Shown here: one piece after another, positions 26,038 through 35,940 of the stretch
How positions within the stretch are numbered: position 1 is the first letter of the stretch
Layout: each line of letters starts with the position of its first letter
Assembly (NCBI GenBank): GCA_050952725.1
Contig: JBMNLN010000001.1
Coordinates: 1,264,570 to 1,328,569 of the forward strand
Direction: 5' to 3'
Length of the DNA stretch: 64,000 nucleotides
From: JAQWCH01 sp050952725
GTDB lineage: Bacteria > Bacillota_I > Bacilli_A > RFN20 > CAG-826
The notes under the pieces: generated by a model
Told to the model about the DNA's origin: nothing
Databases searched by the model: none
The model's input: only the letters and a program-made list of their open reading frames with translations
Translations under genes and position numbers: made by a program

Positions 26038-28974
26038 TCACTCGGTCCAAACCGTGGGAACACCCGCGTCATAATACCAATGGTGTCCATCATAATTGGC
26101 GGTTTCACTATACCAGTAGATTGGGCAATTTGAGTTGTTAAAATATTCGTTCCAGCCAGAAGGTTTTTCTGGCGCTAACGCATAGATATTCAAAATTGAA
26201 CATTCATTAAAGACCCCGTCAGCCATCGTGGTCACACTAAGAGGAATGACGATCCTTGCTAATTTTTCACAATGCGCGAAAGCATACCGGCCAATCGCGG
26301 TTAATCCTTCATGTAATGTCACTTTTGCAAGGAGGCGACAATGATAAAATACCGTAGCGGGAATGACATTAATACTACTAGGAATTTCAATTTCCTTGAG
26401 GCGAATACAATAATCAAAACAACTTTCGCCCAGGCTAGTCACCGAATCGGGAATGGTCACTGTTTCTAAATAAAGACAACGTTCAAAAGCGGAATTTCCG
26501 ACGGAAGTCACACTATTTGGAATGGTAAAGTTGACCAGACCATAACAGAACCGAAAACAATCATCGGGAATGCTAAGAAGATTTCCTTCAAAGGTGATGG
26601 TTTTGATGGAAGAACCATAAAATGCCCCTCTCCCTAAACGAACAACACTCTCGGGAAGAGTAAGGTGATGAATGGCCATTTCCGCAAACGCATAAGGACC
26701 AATTTCGACCACCGTCGCATCAATCGTGGAATTAGAACAGCCAAGCACCAAGATGTTCGTTTGCTTCTCGATAACCGCTTGGCAATTTCCGCGCGAATCG
26801 TAATACGGATTACTAGCATTGACACTGATGTTAGTAAGCGCCGCTCCATTAAAGGCGGAACCAGCAAGGTGATGGATGTTCTCACCAATCTCTAACGAGG
26901 TGATTAACGGACAACTTCTAAAGGCTGATTCCTCAATCACTTGCAGGCTATGTGGCAAAGTGAAATTAGCGTATTTTTTACAGCCACTAAAAGCGTATTC
27001 CTTAATATGTCTCACCTGACTACCAAAGTTAACGGTGGTCAGATTCCTACACGTACCAAAAGCTGATTCTCCAATTGATGTAACGGTCTCAGGCAGAGTT
27101 ATTTCCCTAAGGGTAGAACAGCTATTAAACATGTTATTTGCAATACATTTGATTTGATTCGGCAAGGCAACCGTCTGCACTGCTTCTGCTTCTTCAAAAA
27201 CCCCGACTCCGATGCGAGTCACACTATGAGGAATCTCGATGTTTTCTGGCAGTTTCGCACCATAAAAAGCAGAGTCTTCTATTTCCACCACGCTCGCCGG
27301 AATCACTAATCCCGCGCTTAAATCATGGGTGGCAAAACAGAAAGCGCCTAAAATTTTGGTTCCCTCAGGAATATCTCCGTTGGTTAAACCACAGATCAGC
27401 CGTCCCGTACTTTTCTCTAAAACCGCTTTTTGATGATCGTCGACGAAGGTGGTGTTTGTCGAAGCCACTTTGATGGAAGTCAACCCGCTACAAAAAGCAA
27501 AGACCAGCTTCCCCAGATACTTCACTTGCGCGGGAATTTCGATGCTCGTAAGGTTGCTATGATAAACCAGCGCTTGATCAGCGATGATTTGGGTATTGGG
27601 ATGAATCTCCATATTGGTGATGGTCGCACTCGTCGAACCAATCAGAGCGAAATAATCATTGGTCGCCGATTTTAAATAATGGCCATTATCGTATTCGTTA
27701 CAAGGTATCGGGCTTCCGTCCCAACCTTTCGTAAAAGCCGCCTGTTCAAGCACACGGAGGCTAGAAGGCAAAACAACATCAGCAAGCAATGCACAATAAG
27801 CAAAAGCACAGCACGCAATTTTTTGTAATTGATTGCCAAAGGACACGGTGGTTAAACCACTACACATTTGAAAGGCGCATGCTTTAATGACGCGTAAACT
27901 CTGAGGAAAATCAAGCGTCGTGATGTGGCTACAAGAGCCAAAAGCATACTCGCCAATCGTCTGGAGATGGGGCCCAAAACTCACCCCTGTGACTGCTTTT
28001 TGATAACAGGCGGAGTCGGCGATGAGGTGCGTATTGGGATGCAGGGAAAGATGTTCCTGCTCAAAAGATGCATCAAGTCCTAAAAAGATTAAGTGCTCAT
28101 TTTCATTATTGCCAAGATAAAGACCTTTTTCATAGACGGTCTTATGCACTTGCGGCGACTCCTTAATCAATGCTTTTCCCACTTTTTCGAGCCCATTAGG
28201 AAAACTGATAGCAACTAAGTTCGGACATGCGGAAAAAGCCTCGTCTTCAATCACCTTCACATTCATCGGTAAGGTCAAGGACTCTAAACTTAAACAACCG
28301 CTAAATGCATGATCCCCGATAGTTTTTAACCCGCTAGGCAACCTGATTTCTCTTAAGGTTGGATTTTGATAAAAGGCGCTTTTTTCAATGCTGACAATCG
28401 GCTTGCTAGCGATGGTATCAGGAATGTAGAGGCTTTCTGCACTTCCGTAATAGCCTACGAGCACAAGCCCTTCGTCATTTTCACTAAACACAAAACCAGT
28501 AAGATCGACGACTGTATTTTTTTCAAGCGGCAAATACGAGGCAAAGTATTGCATATTACTATAGATTGGTTCGGGGACCGGATCCCAACCATAAAATTGA
28601 TACACATAACTCTCATCCTCATTTTGATGCGGGGTCTCCCCATCATAAACTGGAATGGTACCTTCGGGAACATGATTATGCGTTTTCAGTAAGGTGCCGT
28701 CACAGTTTAACCACGAAACAGTATATGTCGCTTGGGGATCGCTGGGGGATTCACTGCTCGGATCACTTGAGGAATCACTCGTGGTTTCTGTGCTCGACTC
28801 ACTGGTGGTTTCTGTGCTCGGCTCACTCGTGGTTTCTGTGGTGAACTCACTGGTGGTTTCACTAGTAACTGCTTCTTCGCTGGATTCACTCGATGGAGCA
28901 ATCGGACTACATGAGCATGAACTCAAAAAAAGCGCTGTCAGCGCAACTAGGAGCATGGTTTGATTTTTTTTCAT
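26038..28974 (-). CDS. BspA-type leucine-rich repeat surface lipoprotein
   Basis: A 978-residue lipoprotein with signal peptide and lipobox LSSC (Cys20). Residues 24-80 are a low-complexity SESST-type linker. Residues about 84-150 form an InlB/MucBP-like strand domain (VSWLNCDGTLLKTHNHVPEG, YQFYGWDPVPEPI). Most of the rest is BspA-type LRR_5 repeats of about 23 residues with the pattern I-x-x-x-A-F-x-x-C-x-x-L-x-x-(I/V)-x-(I/L)-P. Two islands of a different strand pattern interrupt them. Such proteins are adhesins or binding proteins on gut and oral bacteria. The C-terminus ends HWYYDAGVPTVWTE with no wall sorting signal, so the lipid anchor holds it. AGGAGGAG precedes the ATG. Confidence 0.88.
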   Translation of the reverse strand: MKKNQTMLLVALTALFLSSCSCSPIAPSSESSEEAVTSETTSEFTTETTSEPSTETTSESSTETTSDSSSDPSSESPSDPQATYTVSWLNCDGTLLKTHNHVPEGTIPVYDGETPHQNEDESYVYQFYGWDPVPEPIYSNMQYFASYLPLEKNTVVDLTGFVFSENDEGLVLVGYYGSAESLYIPDTIASKPIVSIEKSAFYQNPTLREIRLPSGLKTIGDHAFSGCLSLESLTLPMNVKVIEDEAFSACPNLVAISFPNGLEKVGKALIKESPQVHKTVYEKGLYLGNNENEHLIFLGLDASFEQEHLSLHPNTHLIADSACYQKAVTGVSFGPHLQTIGEYAFGSCSHITTLDFPQSLRVIKACAFQMCSGLTTVSFGNQLQKIACCAFAYCALLADVVLPSSLRVLEQAAFTKGWDGSPIPCNEYDNGHYLKSATNDYFALIGSTSATITNMEIHPNTQIIADQALVYHSNLTSIEIPAQVKYLGKLVFAFCSGLTSIKVASTNTTFVDDHQKAVLEKSTGRLICGLTNGDIPEGTKILGAFCFATHDLSAGLVIPASVVEIEDSAFYGAKLPENIEIPHSVTRIGVGVFEEAEAVQTVALPNQIKCIANNMFNSCSTLREITLPETVTSIGESAFGTCRNLTTVNFGSQVRHIKEYAFSGCKKYANFTLPHSLQVIEESAFRSCPLITSLEIGENIHHLAGSAFNGAALTNISVNASNPYYDSRGNCQAVIEKQTNILVLGCSNSTIDATVVEIGPYAFAEMAIHHLTLPESVVRLGRGAFYGSSIKTITFEGNLLSIPDDCFRFCYGLVNFTIPNSVTSVGNSAFERCLYLETVTIPDSVTSLGESCFDYCIRLKEIEIPSSINVIPATVFYHCRLLAKVTLHEGLTAIGRYAFAHCEKLARIVIPLSVTTMADGVFNECSILNIYALAPEKPSGWNEYFNNSNCPIYWYSETANYDGHHWYYDAGVPTVWTE
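28781..28860. repeat. 24-bp tandem repeat coding the Ser/Thr linker
   Basis: Three full units of 24 bases start at 28781, 28805 and 28829, with a partial fourth at 28853. Each encodes eight Ser/Thr/Glu-rich residues. Unit number may vary by slippage without breaking the frame. Confidence 0.8.
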
Positions 28975-29154
28975 ATTCTCCTCCTGGAGTAGTTAATGAT
29001 TATCGATAGAAATATCCAATCTAATTTTAACCTTTTTTTTGCCTAGTGAAAGCATTTTTTCAAAATCCGGTAAAAAAGATCGTGATTCCTCAGGTGAAAA
29101 AAGACCGCGATGAAATTGTTATTTTAGATGCTAATCGATAATTGTTTCGCTCTT

Positions 29155-31605
29155 TTATCTTAGATAAGTGGTGGTTTCGCCGATTTTTCCTAACGTACCC
29201 GTCGCCTTATTTTCGCGGACAAAAACCCGAAGATTACCTTGACCATTTAAAGAGACATTTAAGGTGCCATTACTTACTGTTACTCTCTGTCCAGTGACCA
29301 CATCGACATAAACGCCGTTAGGAATCTCGTTAAAGGTGGCACCACTACTAATGGTCACTAAAGCTAATGAATCTAAACTGCCCTTGGTATATCGCCGAAT
29401 AAAGGCCATGTTCCCACTGACATTTTGGGTCGTATATTGCCCTAAAGAAAGCGCGGGAATCGCTAAGCGAATCTGATTGAGTTTCCGCAAATGGCAAGCG
29501 AGGGGCTGACTAAGGGTCGTGGCCACTCTGCCCGAGGCCGAATAAGTGCCAAAGCCACTTGCGGTCACATGGCCCTCAAGATGGTCCCCATAATAGGCGC
29601 GCCCTGATTCACTCAGGAGGATATTGGGCCCTTTATCGATTGTTTTTCCTTTTTGAAATTCAATTTCGGAACCGTAATAAAGACAAGGAATCCCTCTGAA
29701 AGTCCACATTAATGACATGTTCTCTGCCCACGCCGCTGGCCCTTGGTTATAACGCACTTCTTGAATGCAATCAGGTCCGTAATCATGGCTGTCGACATAC
29801 ATCACATTGTAGGTAGCATCGTTATAATAGTGATCTTTGCTAACCGCGATATTAAAGGCATCTTGGGCATATTGGAAGTTCCAATGCATAGGAAAATCAA
29901 TCACCCCGACTCGAGAACTTTGCGAATAATCCGGGGTATGATAGGTGCGTCCTTGCAGATGGGCATTTTGCGAAGTGCGCTCATTTTTCACACAGCGATG
30001 ATCGTTATAGGCTTGTTCAATGCTAGTTAAATTGGTAAGAGTATCACCCCAAGGATATTCGCGATTTTCTTTCCAGGTATAAAAGGGGGCACTTAAGGCG
30101 GGAATATCGCGATTCCACACATCGCGAACTCGCGTGCATACTTCGCCGAACATCTGAAAATGCTCATGGCCGCATTTGCGGGCGAATTCATAAAGTGCGG
30201 GGAAGAAATAGTTATTCATCGTCAAGCGCGAAATATGTTTCAAAGTATCAATGCGAAACGCATCGACCCCCATGCGAATAAACTCGCCATAGGCTTTAAT
30301 TAAATATTCCGCGACCAAGGGATTTTCCGTATTTAAATCGACACAATCACCGGCGATTTGCGCAACTTGTTCGCCAAAAGTCTCCCAAGAAAAGTTCCCA
30401 TAATGGTGATAGATATCATTGGGATCAGCGCCATTGTTCCGCGTGTTTTTCATCGCGGCAATTCGCTCATCATATTGCTGATTGCTATTTAAAGAATCGT
30501 AATGAGCAGGCAGTGGTGCCTCTGGTAGTTTCTTCATACAAGTATAGGAACCTAAATCGCCTTCTTTGGTAAACATCGGGAAGAGATTTTCTTCCCCGAA
30601 ATTACCCGTGTGGTTAAAAACGACATCGAGAATGATTTTCATGTCGCGCGCATGGGCTTCATTGATTACGGTTTGAAAGGAGACATCAGCGGAGAGATAG
30701 CGCTCATCGACTTCGCGAAAGTTGAGCGCGTGATAACCGTGATAATCATAACCCGAGGCATTTTTGACAATTGGCGTAATCCAAATCGCGGTAAATCCTA
30801 GAGCTTTAATATAATCCATCTTCTGAATTAGACCTTTGAAGTCTCCTCGCCAAGCGGGATCGCTTAGGGGATTGTGACCATCCCAGCACTTGACATTATT
30901 GGTGGGATCACCATCATAAAACCGCGTGGTGATCGCAAAGTAAATTGATTCGTTACGGAAGTCTTGGCGACTGCCATTATATTTGTTAATCGTTTTCCAA
31001 TAGGAGGCTGGATATTCTTGCCAAAACGGAAAATCTTTCCAATTCTCGGCTTCATAGGTGGGAAACTCCGGATAAGAAGGATCATCGCCTCCAACACCGG
31101 AATCGGGCTTTTGCTTGACTAAGATGCCGTTATGATACCAATAATACCCGGGTTCATTAATCGCTAAATCCGCAGTCTGATTAGCGCTACTGCCAGTATT
31201 AAAAATCACATTAAGCGCCGTATAGCCTTGGAAGTCATAGGTTAACCAATCCTCATCAAATGGCTTTAAAAAAGTGCCTGGCCAACTGCCAACTAATTCA
31301 TTTGCCCCGCCACTTGCATTAATCCAGGCATAAACATGAGAATATGTATGCGGGGCAAAGACTTGGACATAACTTATCGGAGGCAGTGATGTTTCACTGG
31401 AGGATTCACCGCTGGAAGCGCTGGTCGTTTCACTTGCAGGTGCGCTTGAAGTTTCCTCACTGCTTTCATTTTCGGTTGTTTCCGCGCTTAAAGAGGTTTG
31501 ACTACTTTCACTTATTTCCCCCTCAGGCAGGGGTGATTGACATGAAAAAAGCAAACTTGAAAATAACAAAATTGTGGTTATGCGATGTTTTTTCTTCATA
31601 ATCAT
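29155..31605 (-). CDS. GH13 alpha-amylase lipoprotein with CBM26-like starch-binding module
   Basis: An 816-residue lipoprotein with lipobox LFSC (Cys22) and a Ser/Glu linker to about residue 75. A CBM26-like module follows (about 78-160: VYAWINASGGANELVGSWPG, NVIFNTGSSANQT). The GH13 barrel then carries the four conserved regions: DVVFNHTG, GVDAFRIDTLKH with the nucleophile Asp, FGEV with the acid/base Glu, and VDSHDYGP with the third Asp (SHD in place of the usual NHD). A C-terminal beta domain ends the protein. It would cut starch or glycogen at the cell surface. An ATG two codons downstream is an alternative start; the ribosome site is weak for either. Confidence 0.9.
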   Translation of the reverse strand: MIMKKKHRITTILLFSSLLFSCQSPLPEGEISESSQTSLSAETTENESSEETSSAPASETTSASSGESSSETSLPPISYVQVFAPHTYSHVYAWINASGGANELVGSWPGTFLKPFDEDWLTYDFQGYTALNVIFNTGSSANQTADLAINEPGYYWYHNGILVKQKPDSGVGGDDPSYPEFPTYEAENWKDFPFWQEYPASYWKTINKYNGSRQDFRNESIYFAITTRFYDGDPTNNVKCWDGHNPLSDPAWRGDFKGLIQKMDYIKALGFTAIWITPIVKNASGYDYHGYHALNFREVDERYLSADVSFQTVINEAHARDMKIILDVVFNHTGNFGEENLFPMFTKEGDLGSYTCMKKLPEAPLPAHYDSLNSNQQYDERIAAMKNTRNNGADPNDIYHHYGNFSWETFGEQVAQIAGDCVDLNTENPLVAEYLIKAYGEFIRMGVDAFRIDTLKHISRLTMNNYFFPALYEFARKCGHEHFQMFGEVCTRVRDVWNRDIPALSAPFYTWKENREYPWGDTLTNLTSIEQAYNDHRCVKNERTSQNAHLQGRTYHTPDYSQSSRVGVIDFPMHWNFQYAQDAFNIAVSKDHYYNDATYNVMYVDSHDYGPDCIQEVRYNQGPAAWAENMSLMWTFRGIPCLYYGSEIEFQKGKTIDKGPNILLSESGRAYYGDHLEGHVTASGFGTYSASGRVATTLSQPLACHLRKLNQIRLAIPALSLGQYTTQNVSGNMAFIRRYTKGSLDSLALVTISSGATFNEIPNGVYVDVVTGQRVTVSNGTLNVSLNGQGNLRVFVRENKATGTLGKIGETTTYLR

Positions 31606-31665
31606 ATTTTAACATACCGTGCGAATTTCCTATATCGATGTTGTTTCCCTTCATTTTAAGAAAAA

Positions 31666-32319
31666 CTATGACTTTCGATAAAGAAGGCGAATGGTCTTAA
31701 ACTTCTCCTTATCCGCCTGAGTAATCCGAGATGAATCACAGATCTTTTGAATCGCTCGCCCGACAATATTATATTTTAATGGTTGGCTTTGCAAGTAGGT
31801 AAAAGTTTTATGCGGATGATCGATGGCTAAAGAGGAAAGGAGCCAAGCTTCCGCCATCACCACATAGTATTCGTCATCATCTTGAAAAAGCGGGGTAATT
31901 TGATGAAAGGCTGTCGCTTTTTTGACTAGATTTGGCATCAACATCACATAGGCCCAACGTCGCGCAAAAGGATGAGGGTGCTCGACATAAATTTTCGCCT
32001 TGTTCACCGCTAAATCAAGGGAAAGGTCTTTCCTGAGAAACTGCGTTAATTGATCAACATGCCACCAGTCATTTAATAAATAAAAATGCTCTTCAATGAA
32101 TTGCAATTGTTCCTCAATCTTTGCCGCCTTGGCCAAGGAGACTTGAAAATAGGTCCGATGATATTCTGGTTTAATTAAGATTACATCTTTTAAAAAACTC
32201 ACATCGATATTGTTTTTGATTAAGCGGCGATTAAAGGCATCGACATTTTTCGTCCTGTATTTGCAGCCTAATTTCGCAAATTCCATCTCGAATTCATCAA
32301 GAGTTGTAATTTTTAGCAT
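31666..32319 (-). CDS. AlkD-like DNA alkylation repair protein
   Basis: A 217-residue protein with the HEAT-like helical repeat of the AlkC/AlkD group. Marks are WWHVDQLTQFL (about residue 82), HPHPFARRWAYVMLM (about 112) and EYYVVMAEAWLLSSLAIDHP (about 150). AlkD removes bulky alkylated bases such as N3- or N7-alkylpurines without base flipping. AGGAGA stands nine bases before the ATG. It is a single gene, divergent from a peroxiredoxin, which fits a general stress setting. Confidence 0.8.
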   Translation of the reverse strand: MLKITTLDEFEMEFAKLGCKYRTKNVDAFNRRLIKNNIDVSFLKDVILIKPEYHRTYFQVSLAKAAKIEEQLQFIEEHFYLLNDWWHVDQLTQFLRKDLSLDLAVNKAKIYVEHPHPFARRWAYVMLMPNLVKKATAFHQITPLFQDDDEYYVVMAEAWLLSSLAIDHPHKTFTYLQSQPLKYNIVGRAIQKICDSSRITQADKEKFKTIRLLYRKS

Positions 32320-32531
32320 GTTTTTCCGTCTCCTAAAACATCAAGTTGACCACGACGAAATTATAACAGTGATTAATCTAAAAAAGAAATATGCGAGGTA
32401 AAGGTTTGGTAAATTTTCTCTGCAAATTAAAGAGATGATGGCCGACTTATGTTAACGAAAAAACTAATCCAATAAGAGATAAAAGCATTAAAAATTAAAA
32501 ATCTCCTTTTTATGTTAAGATGCAATTGTAA

Positions 32532-32557
32532 CGTCATCATCAATAACACCGATGACG
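32532..32557. promoter_or_regulatory. Inverted repeat in the leader of the peroxiredoxin gene
   Basis: CGTCATC and GATGACG (7-bp perfect arms, 12-base spacer) lie 34 bases before the peroxiredoxin start. It could be an operator or an RNA stem; it does not match a PerR box. Confidence 0.4.
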
Positions 32558-32591
32558 AGCGAAAATATCATAGGAGGTTATTCAAGAAATT

Positions 32592-33269
32592 ATGGAAGAA
32601 AATGTTGTACGCATGCCGCTAATTGGCGACAAAGCTCCCGCGTTTACCGCGGTGACCACCCAAGGGACGATTAATTTTCCCAAAGATTATCAAGGTAAAT
32701 GGGTGATCTTATTCTCGCACCCTGCTGATTTTACCCCCGTTTGTACTACGGAATTTATGACCTTTGCCGCGATGGCCGATGAATTCAAAGCCCTGAACAC
32801 TGAGTTGGTTGGGCTTTCAGTCGATTCACTATACGCCCATATTGCGTGGCTGAGAAAAATCCAAGAACTGGAATGGAAAAACTTTAAAGACATCGAAGTT
32901 AAGTTTCCTCTAATCGAAGATATCAAGATGGAAGTTTCCCATAAATACGGGATGGTGCAACCATCGCAATCTACGACCCAAGCTGTTCGCGCGGTCTTTG
33001 TGATTGATCCAAAGGGGATTATCCGGACGATTCTTTATTATCCGATTTCCACTGGACGGAACTTTGATGAAATTAAACGGATTATCTTAGCGTTGCAAAA
33101 AGCTGATGCCGATCAAGTCGCCACCCCCGCGGATTGGCGCCCAGGCGATGATGTAATTGTTCCTACGGCTGGTTCATGTGGCGTGGCCAAAGCCCGGATG
33201 GAAGACAAATCCGACGATATCTATTGTTTAGACTGGTTTATGTGTTTTAAACGCGAAAATCAAAAATAG
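32592..33269 (+). CDS. Peroxiredoxin of the AhpC/Prx6 type
   Basis: A 225-residue cytoplasmic peroxidase that reduces hydrogen peroxide and organic peroxides. The active-site motif HPADFTPVCTTE holds the peroxidatic Cys51. The C-terminal arm, with GSCGVAKARM and IYCLDWFMCF (Cys196, Cys212, Cys218), is the long arm of the Prx6 branch; Cys212 may act as resolving residue. AGGAGG lies 14 bases before the ATG, which is longer than usual, but no better start exists between them. It is transcribed alone and ends at a strong terminator. Confidence 0.92.
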   Translation: MEENVVRMPLIGDKAPAFTAVTTQGTINFPKDYQGKWVILFSHPADFTPVCTTEFMTFAAMADEFKALNTELVGLSVDSLYAHIAWLRKIQELEWKNFKDIEVKFPLIEDIKMEVSHKYGMVQPSQSTTQAVRAVFVIDPKGIIRTILYYPISTGRNFDEIKRIILALQKADADQVATPADWRPGDDVIVPTAGSCGVAKARMEDKSDDIYCLDWFMCFKRENQK

Positions 33270-33286
33270 AATTTCATCGAATGAGC

Positions 33287-33322
33287 AAGCGCACTCCTTC
33301 TTCGAACAGAGTGCGCTTTTTT
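33287..33322 (+). terminator. Rho-independent terminator of the peroxiredoxin gene
   Basis: AGCGCACTC / GAGTGCGCT (9-bp stem, 12-base loop) followed by TTTTTT. Confidence 0.9.
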
Positions 33323-33339
33323 GTTAGTGATGATTAACT

Positions 33340-34209
33340 TTATCGCTGTTTAGCAAAGAAGAAAACCCCAATCGCGCCTGGTCCTGTGTGGGCCCCGATT
33401 ACTGGCCCGACATAGTTAATTAGACTTACTTTTAAACCAAGATCGAGTTCTTCAATCTTTTTTTGCAGATAATAAGCAGCATCTTCATCATCGCAATGGG
33501 CAAGATAAACATCATGGGGCAGACTCGGGTCATAGCTTTCCTTGACTTTATCGACGATGAGGCGAAGCGCTTTTTTCCGTCCCCGAGCTTTTTCCATCGG
33601 GACTAACCGACCTTCTAAGTCGATATGTAAAACCGGTTTGACCGCTAAAAGAGTGCCAAAAACCGCGGATACACCCCCTAAACGTCCGCCGCGACGCAAG
33701 AACATTAAATCATCGACGGTAAACCAACCCGCCACTTGGTATTTGATTTGTTCAATATGTTTATAGGTCTCTTCAATCGTCGCCCCTTCTTGGCGTTTCT
33801 TGGCTGCGACCCAGGCGATTAAACCTTCACCCAGAGAAGCCGAAAGTGTATCCACTAGATAAACTTTATGTTGCTCTTGTTGAAACATCTCCGCGGCAAT
33901 CCGCGCGCTATCATAGTTGCTCGAGAGGGCACTAGAAAGGGAGAGGATTAACACATCATGCCCCTTGGTAAATTCTTTTTCAATAATACGGACATATTCA
34001 CTGACATTAACTTGGGAAGTGGTCGCCACCACTCCTTCGCGAAGTTGTTGGTAAAATTCTTTAATCCCTAAATTCCGATAATCTAGGTAGTTGATGTATT
34101 CCTTACCGTTGATTATAAACTTTAAGGGAGCGAGAACTAAATCTAACTCTTTTCTTAACTCTTCGGGAAGGTCCGTGCTCGAGTTGATGACAATACTAAA
34201 CTTTTTCAT
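33340..34209 (-). CDS. DegV family fatty-acid-binding protein
   Basis: A 289-residue cytoplasmic protein. The opening IVINSSTDLPEEL, the TSQVNVSEY segment (about residue 64), LILSLSSALSSNYDSARIAA (about 88), and RRGGRLGGVSAVFGTLLAVKPVL (about 171) are DegV hallmarks. The end GPVIGAHTGPGAIGVFFF is also typical. In Firmicutes these are FakB-type subunits that carry a fatty acid to the kinase FakA for incorporation into phospholipid. No fakA is in the window. It converges with the peroxiredoxin gene. Confidence 0.9.
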   Translation of the reverse strand: MKKFSIVINSSTDLPEELRKELDLVLAPLKFIINGKEYINYLDYRNLGIKEFYQQLREGVVATTSQVNVSEYVRIIEKEFTKGHDVLILSLSSALSSNYDSARIAAEMFQQEQHKVYLVDTLSASLGEGLIAWVAAKKRQEGATIEETYKHIEQIKYQVAGWFTVDDLMFLRRGGRLGGVSAVFGTLLAVKPVLHIDLEGRLVPMEKARGRKKALRLIVDKVKESYDPSLPHDVYLAHCDDEDAAYYLQKKIEELDLGLKVSLINYVGPVIGAHTGPGAIGVFFFAKQR

Positions 34210-34423
34210 AAATATCCCCTCACTGTGATGTTATTAATTTTAACAATTTGTGAACTATTTAACTAGGCTTTTTTTGGATTTAATGCCCATTATCAACAAG
34301 CAATCCCTATGCTTTTTGATTATTGTCCAGTTTTGACGTTAACTTTTTCCGCAAGTGCCCCCTGTAGCCTGCGCGTTTTGTTTGACATTGGCTAAAGAAA
34401 AACCGAAGAAAATGCGAAATTTT

Positions 34424-34459
34424 AAAATAAAAGGCGGAATGAGTTCTCATCATTCCACC
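34424..34459 (-). terminator. Terminator-like hairpin after the small ORF at 34538-34789
   Basis: On the minus strand GGTGGAATGA / TCATTCCGCC (one mismatch) is followed by TTTTATTTT. It suggests that a minus-strand transcript ends here. The rest of 34210-34537 shows nothing recognisable. Confidence 0.7.
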
Positions 34460-34537
34460 TGCGGCTTCAAGGGGAGAATTTAGCGAATTTGGGTTTTTAC
34501 CTTGTTCGCTTTATCACTCTAGTTTAGTCGTCTTTTC

Positions 34538-34789
34538 TTAATTAAAAAGAAATAGAAACCCACGAGTCAACTCAATACAATCGCCCCAATGGAAAAAAAC
34601 AGCGATTAGCCGGGGATTACTTAACGGGGGGATCAGCGACGACACGCCACTAATTGGCGTGCCATCTCCGTAAGGATCAACTTCATTTACATGAATTGTC
34701 CAAGCCTCATAACGCGCTCGCACTGCGATAAAATCAATCCGATTGACATGGCCGGCTAATTTTAATTTATCGAGTTCAGTTGCGGTCAT
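34538..34789 (-). CDS. Hypothetical 83-residue ORF, possibly a remnant
   Basis: An 83-residue frame from ATG 34789 with GAGGAG directly against the start, closer than normal. The sequence (MTATELDKLKLAGHVNRIDF...) is not recognised; the last 20 residues are hydrophobic and aromatic-rich and may be out of frame. The hairpin at 34424-34459 would terminate a transcript through it. It could be a truncated gene. Confidence 0.3.
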   Translation of the reverse strand: MTATELDKLKLAGHVNRIDFIAVRARYEAWTIHVNEVDPYGDGTPISGVSSLIPPLSNPRLIAVFFHWGDCIELTRGFLFLFN

Positions 34790-34929
34790 CTCCTCGATTT
34801 AATTAATCTAACCCCATTATCCCCCATATAAATGTGACATTATCTTAAAATTTAGACACACTATAACCAAAATAACACTAGCGAATTTAAAGATTAAAAG
34901 AACTCGCGGGCCAAAGTGTTTCCCCTCGC

Positions 34930-35400
34930 TTAATCCATTCCTTGTTCTTGAAAATAATCATCGATCCGTTGATTAAAAGTTTTATTTTTAGCATTCCCGT
35001 AAAAGGCATGGGCAGCGCCGTCAGGGTAGACGACCGTCCCATCGGTATGCGAATAAACATAATATTGGATTTCGTAGTGATCATTGCTCATTAAACCGAA
35101 ATTAATCACCCATATATAGAGGCAATCTTCGCGATTCGTCCGATATCTATTGCGCGTTTTTTCCTTGACATATTCCCTGGAGAATTCTTGATAAACTTTC
35201 GCGACAACTTCTTTTTGGTCAAAATGATATTCCTTTTCTACGCCTTGATAATCGGGATGCTTTCCTCCATAAAAAAAGGCCTCGATGAAGGCGACATCAT
35301 CGACGGAAAACTCCCTCTGAATCTGGTAAGGGAAATTACCGCCACAACTCGTAATAAAAAAGGAAGATAAAAAGGTCAGGGTGAATAATGTTTTTCGCAT
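34930..35400 (-). CDS. Small hypothetical lipoprotein
   Basis: A 156-residue lipoprotein with lipobox ITSC (Cys19). The mature part is rich in Tyr, Asp and Glu, with the segments DVAFIEAFFYGGKHPDYQG and YEIQYYVYSHTDGTVVYPDG. No family was recognised. It follows the 35413-35940 gene after 12 bases and probably shares its transcript. Confidence 0.6.
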   Translation of the reverse strand: MRKTLFTLTFLSSFFITSCGGNFPYQIQREFSVDDVAFIEAFFYGGKHPDYQGVEKEYHFDQKEVVAKVYQEFSREYVKEKTRNRYRTNREDCLYIWVINFGLMSNDHYEIQYYVYSHTDGTVVYPDGAAHAFYGNAKNKTFNQRIDDYFQEQGMD

Positions 35401-35412
35401 CTTATTTAGCTT

Positions 35413-35940
35413 CTACAAATCATAATTAATATTTTCTTCTATTTCATCAAAGATTTTTTCGTATTTTTCTAAAACTTCCTCTAATTCATCAAAATTGTGA
35501 CATCGCTCAATCGCGCACAAGGCATTTTCTAAGGCTTGCTTCGCTGTTTCTGCCAGTGATTTTTGCCATGCGGGAATGATGTATTTATCGACGCGATAAT
35601 GCATGTTTTTAATTTCCGCTCTGGCATATCTTTTTTGCGTATCTAATTCTTCTTCTTCTTCGGCTGCGATTATCAAATGGTCAATGTCTTGATTCCCAAA
35701 GACTAGTCTCGTATTCGCTTCATTAATTAAGGCTTGTAAAAAATAGAGCGAATCTTGGCTAAGATTATTCTGATTTTCACTTTCCTGAAGCAAATCTAAT
35801 AACTTAATTTTAGTTTCTGGGCCTAAAGAATCCGCCAACTCTTTCATCGCATCCACTACATTTTGATGCTGCGGATATATTTTTTGGCATAGTTGAGTAA
35901 GTTCATTAATTTTAGCTTTAAAGGCTGGTGCGAAGTGCAT
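35413..35940 (-). CDS. Hypothetical helical protein
   Basis: A 175-residue, strongly charged and probably all-helical cytoplasmic protein with no export signal. Acidic runs (EEEEELD near residue 98, LEEVLEKYEKIFDEIEENI at the end) suggest coiled coil or helical bundle. The ATG at 35940 has AAGGAG eight bases upstream, which decides the start over one 12 codons earlier. No family recognised. Confidence 0.6.
   Translation of the reverse strand: MHFAPAFKAKINELTQLCQKIYPQHQNVVDAMKELADSLGPETKIKLLDLLQESENQNNLSQDSLYFLQALINEANTRLVFGNQDIDHLIIAAEEEEELDTQKRYARAEIKNMHYRVDKYIIPAWQKSLAETAKQALENALCAIERCHNFDELEEVLEKYEKIFDEIEENINYDL

Noticed and set aside
32361..32376. PerR box (TTATAACAGTGATTAA) between alkD and the peroxiredoxin gene
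   Set aside because: Too many mismatches to the TTATAATnATTATAA consensus and it lies nearer the alkD start.
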